Of a DNA stretch of 64,000 nucleotides, positions 44,151 through 56,335 are shown one piece after another. The position numbers and the translations under genes are program-made. The first letter of the stretch is position 1. Each line of letters starts with the position of its first letter. The notes beneath the pieces were generated by a model. The model saw only the letters and a program-made list of their open reading frames with translations. It was not told the origin of the DNA and ran no database searches. The stretch is from Babylonia areolata (lineage: Eukaryota; Mollusca; Gastropoda; Neogastropoda; Buccinidae): assembly GCF_041734735.1 (NCBI RefSeq), contig NC_134891.1, positions 7,549,875-7,613,874 of the forward strand, in the 5' to 3' direction.

Positions 44151-47100
44151 TCAACTCATCACCCAGTCAGCGTGGGATTCCAACCATTTCAGAAGTTTGG
44201 CTTCATTAGACTTTCTCCGTTTCTCAGCCAGTGTGTTGAACGTGTATATGAAAGGGTTGATTGCAGAGTTTAAGGGTAATATGAAAATGGCTAAAGCAAC
44301 ATTCATTTCTCCTGGGATGGGAGTACCAGCCGATGCTAGCATGCCACAAATTCCGATGGGAAACCAGCACACAAAATCCGTTACTGCAACAGTGATCAAC
44401 CGTCGAGCTATGGTCATGTCCCGTGATGTTCTTGTGGTGTTGGTTTTCAAGGCGTCCTTTTGAATGGACCAGTATATGACGGCCTGACCAGCAGAGATGA
44501 ATAAAAACAGAACAAAATTCAGGATGATTAATACACCGAAAGAGTAAACTTTACCTTTGAACACTCGTTTTGTAACTGGTAAAGGAATGCAGATACCTAC
44601 CTGGTTATAAAACTCCCACTCTGATGTCATAGGAAGTAAAGGTATCAAGGCAAGAAGAAATCCAGCAAGCCAAATCAGGAGACAAGCCTTCACTGCTGAT
44701 CTTCTGTCAAATCGAAATGTACTGAATGGAAAACGAATAACAAGAAAACGGTCCAGTGTGATGAGCCAGATGATCAGAGCTGAAACCTCACTCGACAACA
44801 ATGACAAAAAGCCAGCCACCTTACAGGTCACACTATTTTTCCATGTGTCCTCGTAATGAAGATATTCGCCACTGTATCGTTGGTCGGCTGTCCCAATGAT
44901 AGCTACGTAAACTCCCATCAGAAAATCAGCCATGGTCAGATTCATGACAAAGACACTGAAGCCACTTGAAGAAGCCATGCTCTTTGCAAAGAGACGTGCA
45001 CAGAAACAGAAGATGTTACCAGTCACTGATAAACAGGTGATCAGCCAGAGAAATGCGCGGTACGTCCACGACTTCAGTAAATCCTGACATGACGATATTT
45101 CGTCTCTTGGAGCATAGCATGATGACTCATCAAAGTTACTGGGGAGTACCTCTTTACAGCATATCTTATGGTTTTCTGAGACGATGACTTGTAGACCAGA
45201 AAGATCTTTGAATATATCCAGTGGAAACGTTTCCACGGGAGTACCGTTCATATACAGTGCAGTCAGTTGTGGTGTGAACTGAAACCCTTCTGTGCTGATG
45301 GTGTGGATAGAAGTAAAAGTTAAGTTCAGTGTTTGTACTTTGTGAAAAGGTAAGAAGACATTGCCTTCTAGCACTGTTAGGGATGTGTGTGACAGATCCA
45401 CTGTGGTCAGTGTGTACTGCTGATTATCAGAGGAGAGATCAGCACGGAGTGAAGTAATCGGGTTGTTGGACAAGGACAATTCTTGAAGATTTTTAACGCT
45501 GAGAAAGCATGCCATATCGATGTGCCTGAATTTGTTGCCGTTCAGGTCCAGAACCCTTAAATTCACCATTCTCAGTTGTGGCAGGAGAGTCAGGTGACAC
45601 TTGGCAAGACTCAAATGAATGAGGTGTGCATGATCGTTCACATCAGACAGTGTCATTCCTGAACCCGTTGCATCCAGATAACGGAGCTGGGAGAAGAGTG
45701 TTGTAGAGAAAGGCTGTTGACAAATAAACGTGTGACCTTGACACATACAACCTAGAGGACAGGTGACACCACACATCAATTCATCGTCAACCATTGGGCA
45801 TTGTGGCCACTTGTCACACACATGCTCACTATGTATACACATCGAGGATGCCTTACATCTGAAAAATCCCGGACACTTTGGGTCATCACATCCCTGTTCA
45901 TCCTGGTGTTCAAAACAATCGTACATCCCATTGCATCGTGTGTAGACAGGCAGGCAGTCGTTGAACTGGCCAGGACAGCGATAGTGGGTGTTTGGACAAG
46001 ACTCATTCAAATTCATTGGAAATAAACCAAACTTATTGATACGGTTAAAGTTGATAAAAACTGGAGATGGAACATATTCTTGCCGAATGTCTGTACTCTT
46101 GAAGCGTTCACAGTTCTTTTCATCACTTTTGTCCCAGCAGTCAGATTGTTGATCACACACATATTCATAAGGTAAGCACTCACCATTCTTACATGTATAC
46201 ATGCCACGGCAGATAGGATAGCTGCAGATAGATTCATCACTCCTATCTTGACAATCATATATGTGGTCACACAACACAGTATAGGACAGCATGGCAGACT
46301 TGTCAAAACAGATGAATGCAGGGAATAGGGCAGCGCTGCTATGCACTGAATGAGTTCTATTTTTGTGTGACAGTTCATCAGCAGAAACACCACAATGCTC
46401 GTCTTGTTTACACATATCATGATTGTAAAATCTACACAATTGAAAAGTGTATGTCACATGGCCACCGAGACACACGGTCAGAAACTGGTGTTTTGCGGAC
46501 CAAACGTGTGTGCTGGACAAAGAAATTGCCTGTGGATGAACAGAGTGCATGCCTGTCTTGTTATGTCTGATTTCACAAACAAACCCAAGGTCATCCAAGT
46601 TCCATGCACGATCACAGCAATCACTGGACTGCAGTTCTTCGTGGAAGGTTTTATAGCATTGCATCACTCCACTGTGATAAAGGAGACGACCACGGTACAG
46701 ATAATGATAAAGAACAGTACGGCCCTCCAGAGTCTCATGTATGTACATTCTGGGCAAATCAACATCATTATAGTAAGCCCCAGTCAAGAGATTAAACAGC
46801 CTGCGCGGGTGCATATGTGTTAAGTTTCTAAGTGAACCATACCAATCACCGGCACATTTTGGAAAACTTAGCTTCCCCCCAGACGACTGACAGTACCTAT
46901 CACCTGCTTTTAGAAGGTCTACAAAGTCGCCGGTCAGTTCCGTCTCCTTTTCAAATTTGTAGCAGCTGTTACAAAATGCCACCAGACCCTGACATTCAGG
47001 ACTGCTGAAGGAACAGTGCTCTGTTTCATCCCGTCCGTCTTCACACTCTGTTTTATGGTTACAGGCCACATGGTGATGGAAGCTGGCATAGTTAGCCACC

Positions 47101-47527
47101 GAACAGTTCAACAAACCACTGGGAAGCTTTTGAGGCGCCTTACGCTCAGCAAAAAAAGAGAGAAAAAGTTGAAAGCAGTTTGTTTTCGTTTTGCTACATG
47201 TGTCTCCCATAACAACTACTGTGATTTTTGTGGCCTGAAATACATGAACAAAATCAGAAGAAAAATCCGTAGACCTACTCCAGACAAGATACATCGCTTC
47301 TTTGGTTCTGTTGGAATGTGATGAACTATCATCATGTTCCACGCAATGTCGATACAGAATGACTCTTAGCAATTGTCGCACGTTTTCTTTAAAACTGACC
47401 ATGACCGTGCTTTTTGATGGCAAAGAAAATGTCCTCCTCAAAGAAAACAAAATACCAGAGGAACTGCTATTTTCCCCCACAGTTACATAGCCGGACGACG
47501 GTGATGTTGTCAACAGCAACAGAGGCT
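44151..47527 (-). CDS. GRL101/LGR-like LDLa-CTLD-LRR receptor with intact 7TM motifs (copy 2), main exon
   Basis: Second copy of the gene at 20814-24190, on the opposite strand and about 97% identical in protein (roughly 30 replacements counted by eye in 1122 residues). Domain order and key 7TM residues (ADFLMG, LDRF, CWFP, NPFIY) are unchanged. About ten replacements fall in the first 85 residues, where every one of about a dozen base differences alters an amino acid. The same CAG acceptor (ending at 47528 on this strand) gives a phase-1 start. Unlike copy 1, the frame stays open upstream through the 45-bp array to an ATG at 47834. That arises from a 13-bp difference and may be accidental. 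Confidence 0.9.
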
Positions 47528-47589
47528 CTGGTTCTTTGGGAAAGGATACTAAGATATTTTCATGGATTAGAAAAGAACAAAGCAGTCTA

Positions 47590-47825
47590 ATGACAAACCA
47601 AGTAAGCAATGAACCAAGCCAATAGCCAGCCAATAAAAACAGCCAAGTAAGCAATGACCCAAGCCAACAGCCAGCCAATAAAAACAGCCAAGTAAGCAAT
47701 GAACCAAGCCAACAGCCAGCCAATAAAAACAGCCAAGCAAGCAATGAACCAAGCCAACAGCCAGCCAATAAAAACAGCCAAGCAAGCAATGAACCAAGCC
47801 AATAGCCAGCCAATAAAAACAAAGT
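47590..47825. repeat. 45-bp minisatellite, about 5 copies
   Basis: Reverse-complement partner of 20415-20735 with two fewer units. On the minus strand the 15-residue hydrophobic frame (LLAGCWLGSLLAWLF) runs on without a stop into the receptor exon. Confidence 0.93.
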
Positions 47826-48002
47826 GCAAACCATTCGGTAATTGATAATAATAATATGAAAAAAGTCTTTAGTTTGCGTCCAAATTTTAATAAGAGTGTG
47901 TTCCGATGACAGGGAAACATGATTAACTGTCTTTCCACATGTACCTCTGAGAGCTTTTCCGATCTATCTATCTACCTATCTATCTATATCTATCTATGCG
48001 CG

Positions 48003-48029
48003 TGTGTGTGTGTTTGTGTGTGTATATAA

Positions 48030-48075
<46 letters not shown>
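48003..48075. repeat. (TG)n microsatellite
   Basis: Partner of the AC tract at 20157-20237. Confidence 0.93.
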
Positions 48076-48076
<1 letters not shown>

Positions 48077-48325
48077 CCATCGTTTTGGTAATGTGATGGA
48101 TTTAAACATCCTGGTGGGTTTTTTATTTTTATCTTTATTATTTAATTATTTATTTATTTATTTATTCATTCATTTATATATTTATTTAACTTTTTGCAGC
48201 TTGGATCTTGCACAGTGTGTTGTGACTAGCTGGAGTAAGTAGCACGAGGTGTCAGCCTTTTGCATTGGCAGTAACATGAAGCTTCCTCCAGAGCCTATTC
48301 CACAACCAACTGCCATCGGACTCAC

Positions 48326-48512
48326 CTTGTCTTCTTCTTGCTTTTTTGTTTGTTTGTTTCTTTACAGTCTCCATCCAGCGGGCACGGTGCTTGTCGATGT
48401 TTTCCTCAATGGCAGCAGGGATATCAGGGTCGATTGGACACGTCTCCGTGTCTGAGGTAGCACGGAACCCAGTCTCAAGTTGGCCGTCAGTGAGGTGGTT
48501 AGGGGACCGAAC
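48326..48512 (-). other. Possible exon with strong donor (right-arm copy, uncertain)
   Basis: Same open frame and CAAG/GTGAGT donor as 19717-19903, in phase 1. The two copies differ at very few positions, so conservation adds little. I recognise no family. Confidence 0.2.
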
Positions 48513-48737
48513 GCTATCATGGATTGCAGGATCTTGAACGTGCGTATTTGATCTTCTGCTTGCGTATGCACGCGAAAGGGGTTCAGGCGCTAAGCAGGTC
48601 TGTACATATGTTGACCTGGGAGATCGGAAAAAAAAAATCTCCATCCTTTACCCACCAGGCGCCGTCTGTTGCCGAGATTCGAACCCGGGACCCTCAGATT
48701 GAAAGTCCAACGCTTTAACCACTCAGTTATTGCACCC
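48513..48737 (-). mobile_element. SINE family A, 5' part (right-arm copy of 19496-19716)
   Basis: Same head and truncated body as the left copy, with a few substitutions. It therefore predates the arm duplication. Confidence 0.85.
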
Positions 48738-49179
48738 GTCCCCCCAGTGGAACGAAAAGCTCGTGGGGTCATCACGGTCAGTCCAGAAATGAAATGGAAC
48801 ACACAATGATATACACTGAACTACTTCACCACAAAATTTGTAATGTGATCTTTTATATTGAAGGCTTCCATCTGTCCCTGATGATAGCGACGAAGACTCA
48901 CTGTGTACAATGTAATCTTTTTTTTTTTGTGATCGCTGCTAGCTTTCCCTGATGGTACTGACGATGATTGTGATGTGACCACAACCACGCTGGTCATCTA
49001 GGTATTGATGATTTATGGTGAAGGAATCCCATTTCATTGTCAGTACTTTTCTGTGGATCACTCAACTTTTGTGTCAAGACACACCCCGCCTCCTCCCAAC
49101 CTCCCCCTCCCCCTTCTAGAGCAGAGGTCGAGAGCTGTTAAAAAAACAAAAAAACAAACAAACAAACAAACAAAACAAA

Positions 49180-49290
49180 AAATCATCCATCCCTTATTCC
49201 CAGAATACACAAACACATAATCTGTATTGTACTGAATTACTCTTTTTGTCACAATAATATATCTCTGTGAAATTCGGGCTGCTCTCCCTC
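49180..49290 (-). mobile_element. SINE C tail with a single 80-bp unit
   Basis: Counterpart of the 7-copy array at 18548-19136. One unit is present here, followed by the same GCCCGAATTTCACAGAG fragment. It shows either the ancestral single-copy state or a collapsed array. Confidence 0.85.
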
Positions 49291-49560
49291 TCTTGTCTAA
49301 CACTCTAGCTCTTTCCATCCCCCCCCTTACAACTGCATGGAAATACGAACAAAGCTAAGTTGACAGTTGACATCTTACCTGCCAAAGGCAGTGTGCTCCC
49401 ACAACTACCACAAAAAAACAACAACCAGCAACAAAACAATAACAACAACAACAACAAAAACAACCCAGGAACGACAGCACACGAAGAAACACAGAGGTGG
49501 CTCCATTGAAGAACAGGCGGCCCTCACCTCACTTGGTGCCAGCATATCGGGGTAGCTAGC

Positions 49561-51155
49561 TACCTCACCATTTCTCGCTACCCCACCATTTCTCTACCCA
49601 CCATTTCTTTCTCGCTACCCCACCATTTCTTTCTCGCTACCCCACCACCATTTCTTTCTCGCTACCACACCATTTCTTTCTCGCTACCCCATCATTTCTT
49701 TCTCGCTACCCTTTCTTTCTCGCTACCCCATCATTTCTTTCTCGCTACCCCACCATTTCTTTCTCGCTACCCCACCACCATTTCTTTCTCGCTACCACAC
49801 CATTTCTTTCTCGCTACCCCATCATTTCTTTCTCGCTACCCCACCATTTCTTTCTCGCTACTCCATCATTTCTTTCTCGCTACCCCACCACCATTTCTTT
49901 CTCGCTACCCCATCATTTCTTTCTCGCTACCCCATCATTTCTTTTTCGCTACCCCACCACCATTTCTCGCTACCCCATCATTTCTTTTTCGCTACCCCAC
50001 CACCATTTCTCGCTACCCCACCACCATTTCGTGTTACCCCACCATTTCTTTCTCGCTACCCCATCATTTCTTTCTCGCTACCCCACCACCATTTCTCGTT
50101 ACCCCATCATTTCTTTCTCGCTACCCCACCACCATTTCTCGTTACCCCACCATTTCTTTCTCGCTACCCCACCACCATTTCTCGTTACCCCACCATTTCT
50201 TTCTCGCTACCCCACCACCATTTCTCGTTACCCCACCATTTCTTTCTCGCTACCCCACTACCATTTCTCGCTACCCCACCACCATTTCTCGCTACCCCAC
50301 CATTTCTCGCTACCACACCATTTCTTTCTCGCTACCACACCATTTCTTTCTCGCCACCATATCATTTCTTTCTGGCTACCACACCATTTCTTTCTCGCTA
50401 CCCCACCATTTCTTTCTGGCTACCACACCATTTCTTTCTCGCTACCACACCATTTCTTTCTCGCTACCCTATCATTTCTTTCTCGCTACCCCACCACCAT
50501 TTCTCGCTACCCCATCATTTCTTTTTCGCTACCCCATCATTTCTTTCTCGCTACCCCACCACCATTTCTCGCTACCCCACCACCATTTCTTGTTACCCCA
50601 CCATTTCTTTCTCGTTACCCCACCACCATTTCTCGCTACCCCATCAGCATTTCTCGCTACCCCACTACCATTTCTCGTTACCCCACCATTTCTTTCTCGC
50701 TACCCCACCACCATTTCTCGCTACCCCACCACCATTTCTCGCTACCACACCATTTCTCGCTACCACACCACCATTTCTCGCTACCCCACCATTTCTCGCT
50801 ACCACACCATTTCTTTCTCGCTACCACACCATTTCTTTCTCGCCACCATATCATTTCTTTCTGGCTACCACACCATTTCTTTCTCGCTACCCCACCATTT
50901 CTTTCTCGCTACCACACCATTTCTTTCTCGCTACCACACCATTTCTTTCTCGCCACCATACCATTTCTTTCTCGCTACCCCACCATTTCTTTCTCGCTAC
51001 CCCACCATTTCTTTCTCGCTACCACACCATCTCTCGCTACCCCACCATTTCTTTCTCGCTACCACACCATTTGTTTCTCGCTGCCACACCATCTCTCGCT
51101 ATCCCACCATTTGTTTCTCGCTACCACACCATTTCTCGCTATCCCACCATTTCAC
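49561..51155. repeat. Minisatellite of GCTACCCCACCATTTCT-type units, about 1.6 kb
   Basis: Reverse-complement partner of 17505-18228 but more than twice as long, with internal higher-order repetition: a block near 50090-50410 recurs near 50560-50880. The long open frames on the plus strand (up to 377 codons) follow the repeat and are not credible genes. Confidence 0.95.
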
Positions 51156-51717
51156 TCACTTTGAGACAATGACGATGATAACGACAGTGGCGTCAGCGAA
51201 GATATGAACAGTAATGACACTGAAAAACAACTATTTATTTGTGTATTTTACATAAGATGGATCACTGCAATGCACCGACCTCAAATTCAACAACAGAATC
51301 AATAGCAAACAACGAAATTCAGGCATTCTGTATAAAACAAACAGAAATATGATATGATATAGTATAATCACTTGAACCGAATTTTTCCTGGATGTTGGGA
51401 ATAACATAAAAAAATTAAACTTTCTACATAAATGTGAAAGCAAAAAAAGGTGTTTCACAACGGTTTTACCCTCACGTCGGGCGCGTGAAAACAGTTTGTT
51501 GTGATGTAACATTTTCTGTCACATTTATTTAGAATGACCTCCATTTCATGCTTGCTCGTTTGTTCATCTGTTTGTGTCAGTATCCATTCGCATGCAAAAC
51601 TGCACTGAAAATAGATTCTCAGTTTCAAAGAAGACACTTAGGACGTGAAAATATTTTCTTTTTTTTAAACAGAGTGAAAGAAGACCAAATCAACCAGCCA
51701 AGTAAACACACATAAGG

Positions 51718-51764
<47 letters not shown>

Positions 51765-51796
51765 CTCACTCACTCACTCACTCACTCACTCACTCA
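51718..51796. repeat. (CA)n and (ACTC)n microsatellite
   Basis: Partner of 16869-16936, slightly longer. Confidence 0.92.
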
Positions 51797-51939
51797 CACA
51801 CTTACACACATTTTTCAAAACTAGTACTGTGCTATCACCTTCACAGTCTATTGTTGATGTCTTCGCTAACGTCACTGTCATTTTCACGATCGTCGTTGTT
51901 GTCGCCCCATACTTCTCGTTGTTGTTTTTTTTCTCTCTC

Positions 51940-52115
51940 TCTCTCTCTCTCATTTTTCTCTCAGATTTGCATTGAGAAAAAAGACAAGAAACCTCCACGA
52001 TTTCTCGCAATTAATTAAGAGAAAACGTGGGAGGGGGAACGACCACGATTTCTCGCAGTCCCACGATTTCTCTCAAAGTTAAGAGAAATCGTGGGTCTTC
52101 CAGAAATCGTGGGCT
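51940..52115. repeat. Hairpin cluster (right-arm copy)
   Basis: Same inverted GAGAAATCGTGG copies as 16590-16770, including the 14-bp stem at about 52061-52096, plus one extra direct copy (AGAAATCGTGGG at about 52102-52113). Confidence 0.75.
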
Positions 52116-52539
52116 TACACAACCCAACTAACACCGGAGACGACCCGTAAGCTTCTAGCCCAGCAAGTAGGGCTCTTCTTCTTCCTTCATACGGCCAACA
52201 TCATTTTATTGATGATTCTGTCGTAGTTTGTTGTTGTTTACGAGATTTTAGACACGTTCAGGTGAGCTGAGTAATATGCACGTGACTCGTACACAAGTCG
52301 AGAATTTTATACGAACTGAAGGTTCGGAGCAGGAGTAAAAAGTTGAAGGGGAGTGGGAAAACGAAATAAAACAAAAAGAAAACATAACAAAAACGAAACA
52401 AATAACTGTCGTCACGAGTTGTGACATTGCGTCAACATTTATCGGATATTGCCTGAACTGTCGAACATAAATCAAACAAAAACTTTTCCGTGATCTACTA
52501 TTTTCAGAAGAACAGATTTTAAAATTTTGCAAACATCCG

Positions 52540-52606
52540 TGTGTGTGTGTGTGTGTGTGTGTGCTTGCGTATGTATGCATGCATGTGTGCGTGCGTGCGT
52601 GCGTGC

Positions 52607-52643
<37 letters not shown>

Positions 52644-52682
52644 AATGAATGAGTTTATGTGTGTGTGTGTGTGTGTGTGTGC
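52540..52682. repeat. (TG)n / (GCGT)n microsatellite
   Basis: Partner of 16025-16166. Confidence 0.92.
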
Positions 52683-52765
52683 TTCGGTGAGGCGTAAGGA
52701 TGGATGGGGAAAAAAATCAGAACACGGAATCATATACATTTTAAACGAACATTCACAATGATTTA

Positions 52766-55526
52766 TGTAGCCGTGTACCGAGTGGTTATTCAAGGGTACG
52801 GCACAAAAGACTTAACTAAATATGATTAATTGAAAGGATAGACAAGATCCCACGCACAGGCCAGGAACATATAGAGGCCAGTCACAAATGGGTTTTTCTA
52901 TTGTTTTATTTACAATAGTTGTGTAGGGAAACTAAGAAGACATAGAGGAGAAGATGATGAGAAGATAAAAAGAGAAGAAGACAACTAGGAGAAGACAGTG
53001 CCTGGAATGACACAAAACAAATGTCATAAGCACAACATGTTGGCACAAGTGAATAGTAAAGCACATGTATACATGGAAAGCTATCACTCGGGTTTGGGAT
53101 ACGCAACAACATAATGCATATGTGTGAAGACCAAACGCTGACATCAAATGACATTTCTAATACATTTGAATAGTGCAGTTAAAGTGATTGAAGCGATGCT
53201 GACTTGGTGAAAGTACACTGACAGTATAGATTAGGTAAAGCTTATACTGTGTCAAAGTGACTCAAATGAATCAGCTATCATGCTGCACTATATTGGAGTA
53301 AGCCATATAGGAGAGAGCATGATAAGTAAATGACAATTAAAAGACTGATACATATCAGGTGGTTTTAACCAATAACAGAACCACAGTCGGAGTGAGACAA
53401 GGCTGTCTACTCTCCCCAACACTCTTCAACATCTTCTTAGAAAGAATAATGACTGACGCACTGGAAGAGCATGTAGGAACAGTCAGCATAGGCGGCAGAA
53501 CAATCACAAACCTACGTTTTGCCGACGACATTGATGGACTGGCTGGAAAAGAAGAAGAACTGGCAAGCCTGGTCAAACATCTAGACAAAGCCTCCACATC
53601 GTATGGAATGCAAATCAGTGCGGAGAAAACCAAACTGATGACTAACAACACCAACGGCATCAGCATTGACATCAAAGTCAACGACGAAAAGCTTAAAACA
53701 GTCCACAGCTTCAAATATCTGGGAGCAATTGTGTCAGATGAAGGATCTAAACCAGAAGTACTCTCGAGAATTGCCCAAACAACAACGGCACTCAACAAGC
53801 TGAACACCATCTGGAACAACAAAAACATCGCTCTCAGCTCAAAAATCAGACTGATGCGTTCCCTGGTTATATCAATATTGCTCTACGCCTGCGAGACTTG
53901 GACCCTGACTGCAGACATCGAGAGAAGAATCCAAGCTGTCGAGATGAGATGCTTTCGTAGACTACTTGGCATCTCCTACAGAGACCACATCACTAACACG
54001 GAAGTGAAGAACAGAATCAAGCAAAGTATTGGACCCTACGAAGACCTTCTGTCCATAGTGAAAAAACGCAAACTTAGGTGGTATGGACACATCTCCCGAT
54101 CATCTGGTCTTGCCAAAACGTTCCTACAAGGCACCGTACAAGGAGGCAGAAGGAGAGGACGGCAGAAGAAGAGATGGGAAGACAACATCCGGGGGTGGAC
54201 AGGCTTGACGCTCGGTGACGCCCTGAGGAAATCAGAAAACCGTGAAGAGTGGAGAGGGGTGGTGGCCAGGTCAGCAGCGGTGCCCCAACGGTCTGAACCC
54301 AGACTACGGGAGAGGTGAAGGTGAAGGTGATCTTGTAATCATAACAGCAGAATACTACACACACCTTAGAGCACTGAGCACACTGTAGCAGTACAATTGA
54401 TGTCAGCATGTAAAATAATACATAAATAATAAACAAGATAATAGAATCAGTGGCTTTGATATAATACTGGCAAACTGATAGACCAGATAGTAAGTGAAGC
54501 ACCATCATGGCTTAACCATTAAGTGGTGATGAACTTTACGCACTCACTAGAAAATTCTGGAACAAACTATCTGTGTCCAGAGACGTCACTGACTGTGACG
54601 TTAAGAATCAAATGGAACACTGCTCCATGCAGATGACGACATGGCAATTATTTAGATCAATCATAGCCGAGCTGTGACTAACATGTCAAAGCAATAACTG
54701 AACAAAGAATTAACTGAACAAAGCAATAACTGAACATACTCATATGAACACAAGTACTGTGTCGAATAATACAATTTACAAATCAACACATTCTACACAC
54801 TAGTACTTACAGCAATACGTAGCGAAGTGTCAGCCGTTGTGGGGACACACACGACACACTGCCCGCGACACAGCAAGAGAGAGAGCAGGCTCTGGTCAGA
54901 TGACTGACCAGGTATGAAATGACCACTCATCATTCACTGTGCCAATTTATGCAAGTTTTGCGGACCACAAAGTCCGTCACGTGTGCTTGCGAGCAGATCG
55001 TCACTTATCACGGAGAATCCGATGACAATTGTGTTTGTTTAAAAGTGTTCAGTGACAGATTTCTAAATGATTCCTGAACCGATTTACGTCGGATATGTTG
55101 CAAAAGAAAGAGCTCAACACCTACTTTATAATGAGTATAAAATGAAGTGTTAGTTACTTAAGATGAATTTATGATCTTAATTTAAGTCACCTGAACAGTT
55201 AAATCAGTTCAACGTAGGCAAACATAAATGGAACAGACTTAAAGATGGAATTGCGACGATTCTGCCAGTATATAATACTTGTAGTTTACTGATCTGACAA
55301 AAGAGTTATTAATTAATTACGGTGGAACAGAAACACAAGTTTGCTCTCAGCCAATGACGTACCGCGACGCGACACTGGTCGAGCCGTCAGCAGGTGGTCT
55401 GGCGAGAACAAAGTGATGTAAGCGGAGTGACGTCACACATTCTGTGCCAGGGTTAGGAGGGAAAACGTCGTCTGCTGTGGCTTGTGCGTGAATAGTGTTG
55501 GAGCAAGCATAGCGCGCTTGGTCACA
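52766..55526 (-). mobile_element. Solo-LTR-like element E2 with a nested RTE LINE
   Basis: TG...CA ends like E1 (TGTAGCC ... GGTCACA), flanked by 4-bp direct repeats TTTA (52762-52765, 55527-55530). The left arm has the empty site near 15936. About 1.8 kb once the nested LINE (53377-54330) is set aside. Closely related to E1 but not identical, so the two are separate insertions of one family. It keeps the CRE-like TGACGTCA near 55428. No capsid, polymerase or envelope coding sequence of its own is seen. Confidence 0.6.
53377..54330 (+). mobile_element. 5'-truncated RTE-type LINE nested in E2
   Basis: Encodes the C-terminal half of the RTE polymerase (TVGVRQGCLLSPTLFN onward, FADDIDGL, ACETWTLTADIERRI), ending in the GGTGAA tandem. 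It differs from the shared part of 37237-38923 by about one residue (Ile for Thr in the MRSLVISILL stretch), so both come from a recently active source. The open frame starting at 53359 runs in from E2 sequence and is accidental. Confidence 0.93.
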
Positions 55527-55759
55527 TTTATAAAATCCCAGAAATGATAGAAAACATTGTCACTGGATAGCATCACCTTCAAGGGGAAATGCGGGCAGGC
55601 ACGGTAGAGGACTACAGAAGAACTTAACACAGACAAGACAAAATACAGATTTCAGTTCGTCGTAACACTTGCGACAATTAGAGTTGTGTTATCATGTCAT
55701 TTCTTCTTTCTCTCTTCTTTAAGGCTTTGTATATAAACATTGCCACAATGTGAGTAATA

Positions 55760-55804
55760 ATCTCGACCCTTGTACTGTTAGAACACTTTATTTCGCCGTT
55801 GATG

Positions 55805-55836
<32 letters not shown>

Positions 55837-55989
55837 TAATGAATCTGACCCTTGTACTGTTGTTAGAACACTTTATTTCGCTGTTGATGGAATTGAGAAA
55901 GAGAGAGAGGGGGGAGAGAGAGAGAAAGAGAGAGTAATGAACCTGACCCTTGTACTCTAAGAACACTTTGTTTCGCCGTTGATGGAATT

Positions 55990-56034
<45 letters not shown>

Positions 56035-56086
56035 ATGAATCTGACCCTTGTACTGTTAGAACACTTTATTTCGCCGTTGGTGGAAT

Positions 56087-56151
<65 letters not shown>

Positions 56152-56288
56152 TGAACCTGACCCTTGTATTGCAAGAACACTTTGTTTCGCCGTTGATGGA
56201 ATTGAGAAAGAGAGAGAGAGAGAGAGAGAGAGGGTAATGAATCTGACTCTTGTACTGTTAGAACACTTTATTTCGCCGTTGATGGAAT

Positions 56289-56335
<47 letters not shown>
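55760..56335. repeat. VNTR, about 90-bp unit with embedded (GA)n, 6 copies
   Basis: Partner of 15370-15715 with two more units and longer GA blocks. Confidence 0.92.

Noticed and set aside
50031-51164. Long open frame of 377 codons (Ser-Arg-Tyr-Pro-Thr-rich repeats)
   Set aside because: It lies entirely in the minisatellite, other frames are also open, and its length follows unit number. The partner array in the left arm codes nothing similar.
53359-54318. Host gene fusion beginning MVLTNN
   Set aside because: The first residues come from the element into which the RTE was inserted; the rest is LINE polymerase.
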